Assembly: GCF_900100315.1 (NCBI RefSeq)
Contig: NZ_FNFF01000012.1
Span: forward strand, 1 to 64,000
Length of the DNA stretch: 64,000 bases
Reading direction: 5' to 3'
From: Streptomyces indicus
Lineage (GTDB): Bacteria; Actinomycetota; Actinomycetes; Streptomycetales; Streptomycetaceae
Of the stretch, positions 1 to 8,118 are shown in pieces. The position numbers and the translations under genes are program-made. Below the pieces are notes generated by a model. The model had not been told where the DNA came from. It ran no database searches and saw only the letters and a program-made list of their open reading frames with translations. The stretch's first letter is position 1; each line of letters starts with the position of its first letter.

Positions 1-334
1 GGGCGGGGCCTGCGGGTGGGGCGGGGGGTGCGGCGGGCTCAGTGGGCTCGGTGGGTGCGGCCGGGGTCGCTGCCGGGTCCGTGGACGCGGAGGGCGTTGC
101 CGCCGGGCCCGGGGGCGCGGGGGCCGGGGCGGGCTCGGGCGCCGGCTCGGGCTGCGGGGCGGGGTGCGTGGCGGGGCCCGGAGGTGCGGGAGCCGGAGCC
201 GGGGCGGAGCCGGGGGCGGGGCCCGGGGCGGGCGCGGGGGCAGGTGCCGCGGCCGGATCGGTGCCGGCCGCCGGGGCCGCGGTGGCGTCGGGCTGGTCCG
301 CGCCCTCGGGCGCCATCGGCTCGCTCTCGCTCAT
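1..334 (-). CDS. Pro/Ala-rich N-terminal part of a truncated protein
   Basis: An open frame runs leftward from an ATG at 334 to the window edge without a stop, so only the first 111 residues are visible. After an acidic start (MSESEPMAPEGADQP) it is almost entirely Pro, Ala and Gly with scattered Glu and Thr. This is the composition of a disordered cytoplasmic tail or linker that precedes a membrane or enzyme domain in many actinobacterial proteins; that domain would lie outside the window. It diverges from the gene at 456. The GC-rich repeats of Ala-Pro codons open other frames too, so the frame choice rests on the start and the absence of stops. No function can be given. Confidence 0.55.
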   Translation of the reverse strand, partial: MSESEPMAPEGADQPDATAAPAAGTDPAAAPAPAPAPGPAPGSAPAPAPAPPGPATHPAPQPEPAPEPAPAPAPPGPAATPSASTDPAATPAAPTEPTEPAAPPAPPAGPA

Positions 335-455
335 TTCAGGCCCCTGTTCCCGGTTTGACTGTTCCCGGTATGCCCCGGTTTGGGGCGTCATTTCCCAGCC
401 TCGCACTCCGTCGCCATGGCTGCGCCCGGAGCCCCCTGCCCGGTAGGCTTTCCGT

Positions 456-752
456 GTGATCTTCAAGCGCATCGGAAACGGCCGGCCGTACCCCGACCAC
501 GGCCGGGAAAGCACCCGGCAGTGGGCGGACGTCGCGCCGCGCCCGGTCCGCCTCGATCAGCTGGTGACCACCAAGGGCCAGCTGGACCTGGAGACCCTGC
601 TCGCCGAGGACTCCACCTTCTACGGCGACCTCTTCGCCCACGTCGTGAAGTGGCAGGGCGACCTCTACCTGGAGGACGGCCTGCACCGCGCCGTCCGCGC
701 CGCCCTCCAGCAGCGCCAGGTGCTGCACGCGCGCGTTCTCGAACTGGGCTGA
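456..752 (+). CDS. VapB-family antitoxin-like small protein
   Basis: A 98-residue soluble protein starting at GTG. Its sequence (start MIFKRIGNGRPYPDHG, middle LDLETLLAEDSTFYGDLFAHVV, acidic and aromatic) resembles a family conserved in Streptomyces that automated annotation names type II toxin-antitoxin VapB-family antitoxin. No toxin gene lies next to it: the following gene is a LytR_C membrane protein 110 bp downstream. I see no ribbon-helix-helix or AbrB motif, so the antitoxin label is a family name rather than evidence of function. It is more likely a conserved single-copy housekeeping protein of unknown role. Confidence 0.7.
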   Translation: MIFKRIGNGRPYPDHGRESTRQWADVAPRPVRLDQLVTTKGQLDLETLLAEDSTFYGDLFAHVVKWQGDLYLEDGLHRAVRAALQQRQVLHARVLELG

Positions 753-862
753 CCCCCGGGGCGCAAGGCCCCAAGTCGGCATTGACCCTTTCGGGTTGGG
801 TTCGCCCGCCACCCATTGATCATTTAGTAGGCAGACCCCACACCCGGCATTACGCTGCGCCC

Positions 863-1522
863 ATGAGCATGCTCACTCCCCCCGGCATGGGCGGCGAATA
901 CCGCATCACGGGGGACAAGTACCCGCGAATGCGCCGCAACCGGCGGCGCCGCCGGATCGTGCTCGCGGTCTTCGCCTGCGTCGCCGTCCTCGGGCTTCTC
1001 ACGTACGGAACCATCGAGTTGATCGGTGTCTTCTCCGGCGAGAAGAGCGACCGGGGCGAGCGCACCGTCGCCGCCAACAAGCCGGAGCCGGACTGCAAGC
1101 CGGCCCCCTCGGCGCCGTCGAAGCCGAAGAAGCCCCCGATGGTGCTGCCCGAGCCGGCGGACGTACAGGTCAACGTCTTCAACGCGACGCCGCGCGGCGG
1201 TCTCGCCAAGGAGACGGCGGACGAGCTCAAGAAGCGCGGCTTCACCGTCGGCAAGGTGGGCAACGCGGAGAAGAAGTTCGACAAGAAGGTCAAGGGCGAA
1301 GCGATACTGCTCGGCCCCAAGTCCACGCTCACCAAGGGGATGGTCGTCCTCGGCACGCAGGTCGCGGGCGCCGAGACGCAGACGGACACCCGCAAGACCG
1401 CGGACATCGACCTCATCCTCGGCGCGGGCTTCAAGTCCCTCGCGACCAAGGAGGACGCGGCGAAGGCGCTGGACGCCCTGACGAAGCCGGCCCCGGCGCC
1501 GCAGAAGCCGAAGGGCTGCTGA
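863..1522 (+). CDS. LytR C-terminal domain membrane protein
   Basis: 219 residues from ATG 863. The N terminus is short, cytoplasmic and very basic (RRNRRRRR at about 25-31), followed by a single membrane span (about 32-58), a Pro/Lys-rich stalk, and an extracytoplasmic LytR_C domain (about 108-205; VNVFNATPRGGLA, later GEAILLGPKSTL). The LytR_C domain accompanies LCP cell-wall glycopolymer transferases and also occurs alone, as here; its role is unknown but it acts outside the membrane in the wall. No catalytic LCP domain is present. The gene ends 25 bp before a strong hairpin and is convergent with upp. Confidence 0.88.
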   Translation: MSMLTPPGMGGEYRITGDKYPRMRRNRRRRRIVLAVFACVAVLGLLTYGTIELIGVFSGEKSDRGERTVAANKPEPDCKPAPSAPSKPKKPPMVLPEPADVQVNVFNATPRGGLAKETADELKKRGFTVGKVGNAEKKFDKKVKGEAILLGPKSTLTKGMVVLGTQVAGAETQTDTRKTADIDLILGAGFKSLATKEDAAKALDALTKPAPAPQKPKGC

Positions 1523-1546
1523 CCGCCTCGACGGACATCGCCCACC

Positions 1547-1592
1547 ACATGACGGAGGGGCCGCCGGATCACCGGCGGCCCCTCCGTCATGT
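1547..1592. terminator. Bidirectional terminator between LytR_C gene and upp
   Basis: A perfect 21-bp inverted repeat (1547-1567 and 1572-1592) with a four-base ATCA loop sits between two convergent genes. The stem is long and GC-rich with no U tract, as is usual for Streptomyces terminators, and is symmetrical enough to serve both strands. Confidence 0.9.
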
Positions 1593-1627
1593 CTTCCCGC
1601 GCATGTCTTCTCGCGAGAGCGACTGAC

Positions 1628-2263
1628 CTACTCAGCCGTCCCGTACATCCGGTCGCCCGCGTCACCGAGGCCCGGCACGATGTAGCCGACCTCGTTGAGC
1701 CGCTCGTCGACGGCGGCGGTCAGCACCGTCACCGGGGTGCCGGCCAGCTCGCGCTCCATCACCTCGACGCCCTCGGGCGCCGCGAGCAGCACCACGGCGG
1801 TGACGTCGTCGGCGCCGCGCTTGATCAGCTCCTTGATCGCCGCGACCAGGGTGCCGCCGGTGGCGAGCATCGGGTCCACGACGTACACCTGCCGCCCCGA
1901 CAGGTCCTCCGGCATGCGCGTGGCGTACGTGGAGGCCTCGAGCGTCTCCTCGTTGCGCACCATGCCCAGGAAGCCCACCTCGGCGGTCGGCAGCAGACGC
2001 ACCATGCCGTCGAGCATGCCGAGCCCGGCGCGCAGGATCGGCACGACCAGCGGGCGCGGGTAGGAGAGCTTGACCCCGGTCGTCGGGCCCACGGGCGTCT
2101 CGATGTCGACCTGCTCGGTGCGCACGTCCCGCGTGGCCTCGTACGCGAGCAGCGTCACGAGCTCGTCGGCGAGCCGGCGGAAGGTCGGCGAGTCGGTGCG
2201 CTTGTCGCGCAGCGTGGTGAGTTTGTGCGCGACCAGGGGGTGGTCGACGACGTGCAGGCGCAC
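1628..2263 (-). CDS. upp: Uracil phosphoribosyltransferase
   Basis: Converts uracil and PRPP to UMP in pyrimidine salvage, in the cytoplasm. The 211-residue product begins MRLHVVDHPLVAHKLTTLRD, the usual start of actinobacterial Upp; the GTG at 2263 follows a GGAG site, so I prefer it to the ATG 33 bp upstream. The PRPP-binding loop VDPMLATGGTL is at about 130-140 and the uracil-binding C-terminal block (GYIVPGLGDAGDRMYGT) is intact. Length and motifs are normal. It is a single-gene unit, convergent with the LytR_C gene and divergent from a small basic protein. Confidence 0.97.
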   Translation of the reverse strand: MRLHVVDHPLVAHKLTTLRDKRTDSPTFRRLADELVTLLAYEATRDVRTEQVDIETPVGPTTGVKLSYPRPLVVPILRAGLGMLDGMVRLLPTAEVGFLGMVRNEETLEASTYATRMPEDLSGRQVYVVDPMLATGGTLVAAIKELIKRGADDVTAVVLLAAPEGVEVMERELAGTPVTVLTAAVDERLNEVGYIVPGLGDAGDRMYGTAE

Positions 2264-2488
2264 AAGAGCCTCCAGAGCTCCGGTCGGGGTCCTCACTGCG
2301 GGCCCGCGCCGGTACGGCGACGGGCGAGGCCGCGGCAGCGACCCGCCCTCAGATTACCGGGGCAAACAGGGCCCGGCTCGCGCTCGCGTTCGGTACCGCA
2401 CCCGTGAGCGTTCGCATCAAACCCGCCGTACGAGGGAAACTGCAGGGGCAAGGGCCTGCCTTTCGACCGACCGGAGGTGGTGCGGCCC

Positions 2489-2665
2489 ATGCAGCAGAAC
2501 GAACCGCAGCAGGAGACCGAGACCGACGCGGAGCGCCGCAGGCGCCGCGCCCAGTTCCTGCGCGAGCGCCACGAGGCCCAGGAGCTGCGCGACCGCGTCA
2601 AGCCGCGGCGCGCCCGGGCGGCCCGCATGCGCCAGGCGATGCGCATGCGCACGTTCCGCTGGTAG
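2489..2665 (+). CDS. Small highly charged hypothetical protein
   Basis: A 58-residue protein starting at ATG 2489 with a GGAGGT site 10 bases upstream. It is almost all Arg, Glu, Gln and Ala, starts MQQNEPQQETETDAERR and ends in RMRTFRW. The pattern predicts one long charged helix; four Met residues near the end may mark an amphipathic segment. Similar short proteins sit next to the tadA region in other Streptomyces. Function unknown. Confidence 0.7.
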   Translation: MQQNEPQQETETDAERRRRRAQFLRERHEAQELRDRVKPRRARAARMRQAMRMRTFRW

Positions 2666-2856
2666 CGGCGGCCCCACTCACCCCGTGCCGTAGATCACAA
2701 CCACGGCTCGCCGCAGACACAGCGGGCCGAAGACCTCTCGCGAAGCCGTCGTTTCTGCCACGATTCCGAGTGGGCGGGCAGGAAAAGCACTCCGTCCGCC
2801 AGACTCCGCCGGGGGGACCCCCGACCGGCACGCCTCAGACCAGTGGGAGAGTCACG

Positions 2857-3408
2857 GTGTACTTCGCCGCACTGCTCGCGCGCACCGAAGACGGGTGGGA
2901 AGCGAGCGACACGGAGCTCGACGATGTGGAGACCCTGTCGGATCTGACAGAACTGGCCCTGGAAGCCGCGTCCGGTGACGCCGACGACACGGTGCTGGTC
3001 TTCATCGAGCAGGAAGATGTGTGGTTCGGCGTCGTCCGCGTGGACGGCGAGGAGGACCCGAGGATCTACGTCTCGGATGCCGCCGCGGCCTCCCGCAGCA
3101 GCTACGGCGAGATCCTGCTCACCGACGAACTGCTCGGCCGCGAGCCCGGCACGGGCGAGGAGGACGACCTGGAGGAGCTCACCGACCTCGACGGCACCGA
3201 GGACGGCGAGTCCGGTGCGTACGAGGACGAGGCGGAGGCCGACGCCGACGCCCCGTCCGACTCCGTGCCCTCGGGCCCGCTGGGCGACACCCGGATCCTG
3301 GAGGACCTGGGCCTGCCCGAGAAGGAGCTCCTGTCCCTGCGCACCGACGCCCTGAGCGAGATCGCCGAGGCACTCGGCGCCTCGGAAGTCCTGGAGACGG
3401 TGCGCTGA
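2857..3408 (+). CDS. tRNA adenosine deaminase-associated protein
   Basis: 183 residues from GTG 2857, preceded by GGGAG. The family is always encoded directly upstream of tadA in actinomycetes and takes its name from that neighbour. The N-terminal half (YFAALLARTEDGW ... ELLGREPG) is a compact domain; the middle is a very acidic stretch (EEDDLEELTDLDGTEDGES and following); the C-terminal part (DTRILEDLGLPEKELLSL) is helical. The gap to tadA is 31 bp, so the two are probably co-transcribed. No catalytic motif is visible; an accessory or unrelated role is possible. Confidence 0.88.
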   Translation: MYFAALLARTEDGWEASDTELDDVETLSDLTELALEAASGDADDTVLVFIEQEDVWFGVVRVDGEEDPRIYVSDAAAASRSSYGEILLTDELLGREPGTGEEDDLEELTDLDGTEDGESGAYEDEAEADADAPSDSVPSGPLGDTRILEDLGLPEKELLSLRTDALSEIAEALGASEVLETVR

Positions 3409-3439
3409 TCCCCGTACGCACGACACCGCACCCGATGTC

Positions 3440-3910
3440 TTGAACAGCACCGACCCTGTACGCGACCGCTGGCGGGCGCCGATGGAGCGCGCCCTGGAGG
3501 AGGCCGGTCTGGCCCTCCGGGGCGGGGACGTGCCCGTCGGCGCGCTCGTCCTGTCCCCGGAGGGCGAGCTCCTCGCCGCCGGGCACAACGAACGCGAGGT
3601 CACCGGCGACCCCACGGCCCACGCCGAGATCCTGGCGCTGCGCCGGGCCGCGGCGAAGCTCGGGGAGTGGCGGCTGCCCGGCTGCACCCTCGTCGTCACG
3701 CTCGAACCGTGCGTGATGTGCGCGGGCGCGCTGGTGCAGTCCCGTATCGCCCGGGTCGTCTACGGCGCGCGCGACGAGAAGGCCGGCGCGGCGGGCTCCC
3801 TGTGGGACCTCGTCCGCGACCGGCGCCTCAACCACCGCCCGGAGGTGATCGCGGGCGTCCTGGAGGAGGAGTGCTCGCGTCGCCTCACGCGCTTCTTCCG
3901 GGACCGCTGA
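3440..3910 (+). CDS. tadA: tRNA-specific adenosine deaminase
   Basis: Deaminates A34 to inosine in tRNA-Arg(ACG), the very tRNA encoded at 21839-21911 in this window. The 156-residue product has the deaminase zinc motif HAE (His61, proton-shuttling Glu63) and PCVMC (Cys91, Cys94), with the expected spacing. Start: TTG 3440 gives the family N terminus (DPVRDRWRAPM); an ATG at 3482 would remove it. The C-terminal RRLTRFF helix that binds the anticodon stem is present. Confidence 0.95.
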   Translation: MNSTDPVRDRWRAPMERALEEAGLALRGGDVPVGALVLSPEGELLAAGHNEREVTGDPTAHAEILALRRAAAKLGEWRLPGCTLVVTLEPCVMCAGALVQSRIARVVYGARDEKAGAAGSLWDLVRDRRLNHRPEVIAGVLEEECSRRLTRFFRDR

Positions 3911-4022
3911 GCCCCAGTTCACGCGGGTCACCGGCGCCGGCGGGCCGGCTGTGGGCCAGCTCACCACGTCCTGATCGATACGGATTTCAGAGCACGGGCT
4001 CCTTTGGGCTAAGCTCTCTCTC

Positions 4023-4107
4023 GGTAGCGTGTCCGAGCGGCCGAAGGAGCTCGCCTCGAAAGCGAGTGTGGCGCAAGTCACCGAGGGTTCAAATCCCTCC
4101 GCTACCG
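4023..4107 (+). tRNA. tRNA-Ser(CGA)
   Basis: An 85-nt class II tRNA. The acceptor stem GGTAGCG pairs with CGCTACC, the discriminator is G, the anticodon loop CTCGAAA gives CGA, there is a long variable arm, and the T arm is GAGGGTTCAAATCCCTC. CCA is not encoded. A strong hairpin follows 5 bp downstream. Confidence 0.97.
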
Positions 4108-4112
4108 CTGAC

Positions 4113-4144
4113 AGAAGGCCCGGTCCATATGGACCGGGCCTTCT
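4113..4144 (+). terminator. Terminator after tRNA-Ser(CGA)
   Basis: A perfect 14-bp stem (4113-4126 with 4131-4144) around an ATAT loop, ending in TTCTTG, immediately 3' of the tRNA. Confidence 0.9.
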
Positions 4145-4341
4145 TGCGTGATCCGACAACCTTCACGAGCCGCGTCGAGGGCATCGGCCGTAAGTGCGCA
4201 GGTCAATCCTGGTTCACCACTTCAGCCTCACGCGCCTCAGCGGTAGAGTCACCCCACTCCGGGCACCAATTCACCATGCGTGTGGCGCATTTGTGAATCT
4301 CTTCGACCCGGTTCCACCACTTTCTTACCCCTGGGGGGGCT

Positions 4342-6102
4342 TTGTCTTCTGTGGAACCTGCGCTGTCCGCGCCCGCGCGAGGGAGCAGCGCGCGCCGGAT
4401 CGCGGCCTGCACCGCTCTGGTTCTCTCGGCCGGCATGCTGCTGGCCGCCCCGGCCACCGCCGACACCCCGGCACCCGACCGCACCGTCACCGAACGGCCC
4501 GCCTCCGCAAAGGCCCAACTGCCGGACCTGGCACTCCCGAAGCCCGCCTCCCGGCCGGCCAGGGCCGCCGCAGCCGGCACGGCGCAGGCGCGTGCGGACT
4601 TCGACGGTGACGGAGTCTCGGACCTCCTCTACCGGACGTACGACGCCGAGCTGTACATCGAACCCAGCAGCGCGACGGAGAGCAGGCCGTTCGACCTTCC
4701 CGGGCGGGTTCCGTCCGCGCACAAGGACATCGTCCCGGTCGGCGACCAGACCGGCGACGGGGTCGCCGACCTCCTGAGCCTGTCGCCCTACGGGTCGCTC
4801 TCCTTCCACCCCGGCGGCTCCGCAGCCGGGGCCGGCTCCGCGTCATGGACCGGCAAGGGCTGGCAGATCTACAACAAGGTCCTCTCACCTGGCGACCTGA
4901 CCGGCGACGGCCGGGCCGACCTGGTGGCCCGTACGCCCGCGGGCGAGCTGTACCTGTACGCGGCCACCGGCAACACGGCCTCGGCCCCGTTCGCCGCACG
5001 GGTGAAGGTCGGCAACGGCTGGACCATGTACGACCAGCTCATCGGGGCGAACGATGTCACCGCGGACGGCATCGCCGACCTCTACGGACGGACCGTCTCC
5101 GGCGACCTGTACTTCTACGAGGGCACCGGCTCCGCGGCCGCGCCGTTCAAGAAGGCCGTCAAGGCCGGCCACGGCTGGAAGATCTACAACCAGGTCGTCG
5201 GCGTCGACGACCTCAACGGGGACGGCCGCGGTGATCTGATCGGCCGCGCCGTGAACGGTGACGTCTACGTCTACCTCGCCTCCGGCAACGGAGGCGAGCT
5301 CGCACCGCGCACCGCGGGCGGCTCCGGTCTCAACGTGGCGTCGCTCATCGCCGGCGCCGGCGGCAATCCCGACTTCGGCAAGAACGACGTCCTCGGCCTC
5401 GACACCAAGGGCACGCTCTGGTCCTACTGGTCGCTGAACAACGGCACCCTCACGCCGCGCACCCAGATGAGCGACCCCGGCGGCTGGAAGGGCGCCAAGC
5501 CGCTGTACGTGTCCTCGCTCAACGAGAACACCCTCGTCGACCTGCTCGAGGTGTACGGCAGCGAGCTGTACAACTACAGCTATTCGACGGACAGCGTCCC
5601 GAAGATCAGCAGCAGCTGGGGCAGTTACAACGTGACCGTCGGCCCCGGCGACCTGACCGGCGACGGCAAGGGCGACCTCCTGGCCCGGGACCGCTCGGGA
5701 TACCTGTACCTGCACCCGGGCACCGGTACGGGCAGCGGCTTCGGCTCGCGCATCAAGATCGGCGGCGGCTGGAACACGTACACCGTGATCGTCGGTGCCG
5801 GTGACTTCACCGGTGACGGCCGCGCCGACCTGCTGAGCCGCAACTCAGGGGGCACGCTGTACATGTACCGGGGCACGGGCGACAAGTACCGCCCGTTCCT
5901 GGCGCCGTTCCCCGTCGGCAACGGCTGGAACACGTACACGAAGCTGGTCGCACCCGGCGACATCAACGGAGACGGCAAGGCCGACCTCCTCGGCGTCGCC
6001 CGTGACGGCAGCCTCTACCGCTACACCTCCAACGGCAGCGGCCAGTTCACCGCTCCGTTCAGGCTCGGCGGCGGCTGGAACACGTACACCACCCTGAACT
6101 GA
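4342..6102 (+). CDS. Secreted FG-GAP/VCBS repeat protein
   Basis: A 586-residue exported protein. The signal peptide (about 1-40) has a basic n-region, a hydrophobic core and an ATA cleavage site before Asp41. The rest is a series of about nine to ten repeats of roughly 45-50 residues, each with a calcium-loop motif such as GDLTGDGRADL followed by LYLY and GNGWxxY; this is the FG-GAP/VCBS blade type that folds as a beta-propeller. No enzymatic domain is attached, so it probably binds a surface ligand or sugar. Start is uncertain: TTG 4342 or GTG 4351, both behind a G-rich site. It is followed by a 17-bp terminator stem, so it forms a single-gene unit. Confidence 0.88.
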   Translation: MSSVEPALSAPARGSSARRIAACTALVLSAGMLLAAPATADTPAPDRTVTERPASAKAQLPDLALPKPASRPARAAAAGTAQARADFDGDGVSDLLYRTYDAELYIEPSSATESRPFDLPGRVPSAHKDIVPVGDQTGDGVADLLSLSPYGSLSFHPGGSAAGAGSASWTGKGWQIYNKVLSPGDLTGDGRADLVARTPAGELYLYAATGNTASAPFAARVKVGNGWTMYDQLIGANDVTADGIADLYGRTVSGDLYFYEGTGSAAAPFKKAVKAGHGWKIYNQVVGVDDLNGDGRGDLIGRAVNGDVYVYLASGNGGELAPRTAGGSGLNVASLIAGAGGNPDFGKNDVLGLDTKGTLWSYWSLNNGTLTPRTQMSDPGGWKGAKPLYVSSLNENTLVDLLEVYGSELYNYSYSTDSVPKISSSWGSYNVTVGPGDLTGDGKGDLLARDRSGYLYLHPGTGTGSGFGSRIKIGGGWNTYTVIVGAGDFTGDGRADLLSRNSGGTLYMYRGTGDKYRPFLAPFPVGNGWNTYTKLVAPGDINGDGKADLLGVARDGSLYRYTSNGSGQFTAPFRLGGGWNTYTTLN

Positions 6103-6130
6103 CCGGCAGCTCGACGGCGTTCCGACGAGG

Positions 6131-6167
6131 CCCTGCGGCCGGCGTACCCCGTACGCCGGCCGCAGGG
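6131..6167 (+). terminator. Terminator after the FG-GAP gene
   Basis: A perfect 17-bp inverted repeat (6131-6147 and 6151-6167) with a CCC loop, 28 bp after the stop codon. Confidence 0.88.
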
Positions 6168-6651
6168 CCTGTGGGCTTTCGGCGCGCCTGCGCGCAGAGC
6201 CCCGGCGAGGCGGTTCACAGCCTGACACGGCCTTTAAGGACCTAAGGCCCGCCAAGCCAGGCCCTTTGCCGTGCCGCGGCCGCCCGGGACAGGAGCAGGA
6301 TTGGTCGTGCGCCCGGCGGATCTGGCAGGAATCCGCAGGGCACCGGGACCCGGCTCCACTGCGGGGTCCACGCCGCGAGCTTCCCCCCTGACTGCGGCGT
6401 GGGCTGATGAGCCAGGTCCTCGCCGGGGGAAGCGGCTTGTCCCCCCGATGCCGCTTCCCCCGCCCAAACGGAGCGAGAGCCCCGGCGCCTTCACGGAGCC
6501 GGGGCTCTCGCCGTACGGGGGTCGGGGACGCGGGCTCGCAACCCCGCCGAACCCTTCACGTTTTCGCCGTGCGGACTCCTGCACGAGCGCCCGTACGCCC
6601 TGGATAGACTCACCCGACTGCACGAAGGAGACAGGCACGGGGAGGCCGTAC
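6168..6651. other. Non-coding stretch with two further strong hairpins
   Basis: About 480 bp with no convincing gene. It holds two perfect inverted repeats: 11-bp arms at 6426-6436 and 6450-6460, and 14-bp arms at 6473-6486 and 6498-6511, only 12 bp apart. The reading frame that crosses it is an upstream extension of the small gene at 6652 without its own start signal. The paired hairpins in front of a small membrane-protein gene could be a terminator pair for an unseen transcript, or the 3' end of a non-coding RNA. I tested by eye for RNase P RNA, tmRNA and cobalamin riboswitch signatures and found none. Confidence 0.4.
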
Positions 6652-6816
6652 GTGGTGCAAGCGAAGAAGGTCGCGCTCTACATGGTCGTCGTCTTCGTGC
6701 TGTACACGATCATCACGTCTCCGGAGCGCGCCGCCGACCTCGTCCAGGTGGGCTTCGAGGGCATCTCCGACGCCGCCCAGGGCGTGGGGGACTTCATGTC
6801 GGAGCTCGTGAACTAG
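6652..6816 (+). CDS. Small single-span membrane protein
   Basis: 54 residues from GTG 6652 (a second GTG follows at 6655) with a GGAGG site 7 bases upstream. The sequence has one membrane segment (VALYMVVVFVLYTIITS) followed by an amphipathic acidic tail. It lies upstream of sigF and in the same direction. Small proteins of this type occur at this position in other Streptomyces; the function is unknown. Confidence 0.75.
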   Translation: MVQAKKVALYMVVVFVLYTIITSPERAADLVQVGFEGISDAAQGVGDFMSELVN

Positions 6817-7014
6817 ACGGCCGGGAAGACCCCGCGAAACGCCCGGCGAAAGTCAGCCCGGGCACACCGCCCTCCACTCGAACGTGGGGGCATTTTTAGG
6901 TTTACGTCCCAACTTGCCCTCAACACGGCGTTATCCGGTGCTTGCACACAGTGCACATGTCTTGTGATGCTATGACCGCTTTTGCGAAATGTTGATCGGT
7001 TGCATCGATAAGGG

Positions 7015-7881
7015 GTGGCGTTGACCGTGCCGGCCAGTACTGCTCCCCAAGTGCCGCCCCAGGACACCCCGGCCAGTGCCGTGGACGGCGACGAACGCCC
7101 CCTGTCTCCCGCGAAGAAGCGCACGGCGGACACCAGGGCCCTGACCCAAGTGCTGTTCGGCCAGCTCAAGCAGCTGTCCCCCGGGACCGCCGAGCACGGC
7201 CGCGTACGCGCCGCGCTGATCGAGGCCAACCTCCCGCTGGTCCGGTACGCGGCCGCGCGCTTCCGCAGCCGCAACGAGCCGATGGAGGACGTGGTCCAGG
7301 TCGGCACGATCGGGCTCATCAACGCCATCGACCGGTTCGACCCGGACCGCGGCGTGCAGTTCCCGACGTTCGCGATGCCCACGGTGGTCGGCGAGATCAA
7401 GCGGTACTTCCGCGACAACGTGCGCACCGTGCACGTGCCGCGCCGGCTGCACGAGCTGTGGGTGCAGGTGACCAGCGCGACCGAGGATCTGACGACCTCC
7501 TTCGGGCGTTCGCCGACCACGGCCGAGATCGCCGAGCGGCTGCGCATCACCGAGGACGAGGTGCTCGCCTGTATCGAGGCCGGGCGTTCGTACCACGCCA
7601 CTTCACTGGAGGCGGCGCAGGAGGGCGACGGGCTGCCCGGACTGCTCGACCGGCTCGGCTACGAGGACCCCGCGCTCGACGGCGTGGAGCACCGCGACCT
7701 CGTCCGGCACCTGCTGGTTCAACTGCCCGAACGCGAACAGCGCATCCTGCTGCTCCGTTACTACAGCAACCTCACGCAGTCGCAGATCAGCGCCGAACTG
7801 GGCGTATCCCAGATGCATGTGTCAAGGCTCCTCGCCCGGAGCTTTGCGCGACTGCGATCCGCAAACAGGATCGAAGCGTAG
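7015..7881 (+). CDS. sigF: SigB-family RNA polymerase sigma factor SigF
   Basis: Group 3 (SigB/SigF-type) sigma factor of up to 288 residues. Region 2 (NLPLVRYAAARF, EDVVQVGTIGLINAIDRFDP, FPTFAMPTVVGEIKRYF), region 3 (VPRRLHELW ... SPTTAEIAERL) and the region 4 helix-turn-helix (LTQSQISAELGVSQMHVSRLLARS) are complete. In S. coelicolor SigF is needed late in sporulation for spore-wall maturation and pigment. Assignment rests on the N-terminal PASTAPQVPPQ block and on the tandem order with a SigN-like gene. Start at GTG 7015 is one of three in-frame candidates (TTG 7021, GTG 7027). No anti-sigma gene is adjacent. Confidence 0.85.
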   Translation: MALTVPASTAPQVPPQDTPASAVDGDERPLSPAKKRTADTRALTQVLFGQLKQLSPGTAEHGRVRAALIEANLPLVRYAAARFRSRNEPMEDVVQVGTIGLINAIDRFDPDRGVQFPTFAMPTVVGEIKRYFRDNVRTVHVPRRLHELWVQVTSATEDLTTSFGRSPTTAEIAERLRITEDEVLACIEAGRSYHATSLEAAQEGDGLPGLLDRLGYEDPALDGVEHRDLVRHLLVQLPEREQRILLLRYYSNLTQSQISAELGVSQMHVSRLLARSFARLRSANRIEA

Positions 7882-8021
7882 CTGGATCGAGTAACGCTCT
7901 TTTGGGCTCACTTGAGCCCGCGAAAAGCCGCAGAACCCCCCTTACCTGCGCAGATCCAGCCGTAACTTGTCGACAAGTCACTACAGCGTGTTGCCGACAT
8001 GTGACATTCTGCTGGAACCGC

Positions 8022-8047
8022 GTTTGCCGCAGCCTCACGACCGGTAT
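8022..8047 (+). promoter_or_regulatory. SigB-type promoter upstream of sigN
   Basis: GTTTGC at 8022-8027, 14-bp spacer, CGGTAT at 8042-8047. This is close to the SigB-family consensus GTTT, N14-15, GGGTAT and lies about 70 bp upstream of the sigN start. It fits control of sigN by a SigB-type factor, possibly SigN itself. The call is from motif match only. Confidence 0.5.
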
Positions 8048-8118
8048 TCAGGGTGTGGCTGCGTTCCTTGAAGACGGGAGCGCCGGCCGCGACCGTCCGC
8101 GACCCATGAGGGGGTGGC

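Noticed and set aside
456..1522. Toxin-antitoxin pair
   Set aside because: The VapB-like protein has no toxin partner; the next gene is a LytR_C membrane protein with its own stalk and anchor.
6168..6651. RNase P RNA, tmRNA or riboswitch
   Set aside because: The conserved cores of these RNAs are not found; only generic hairpins remain.
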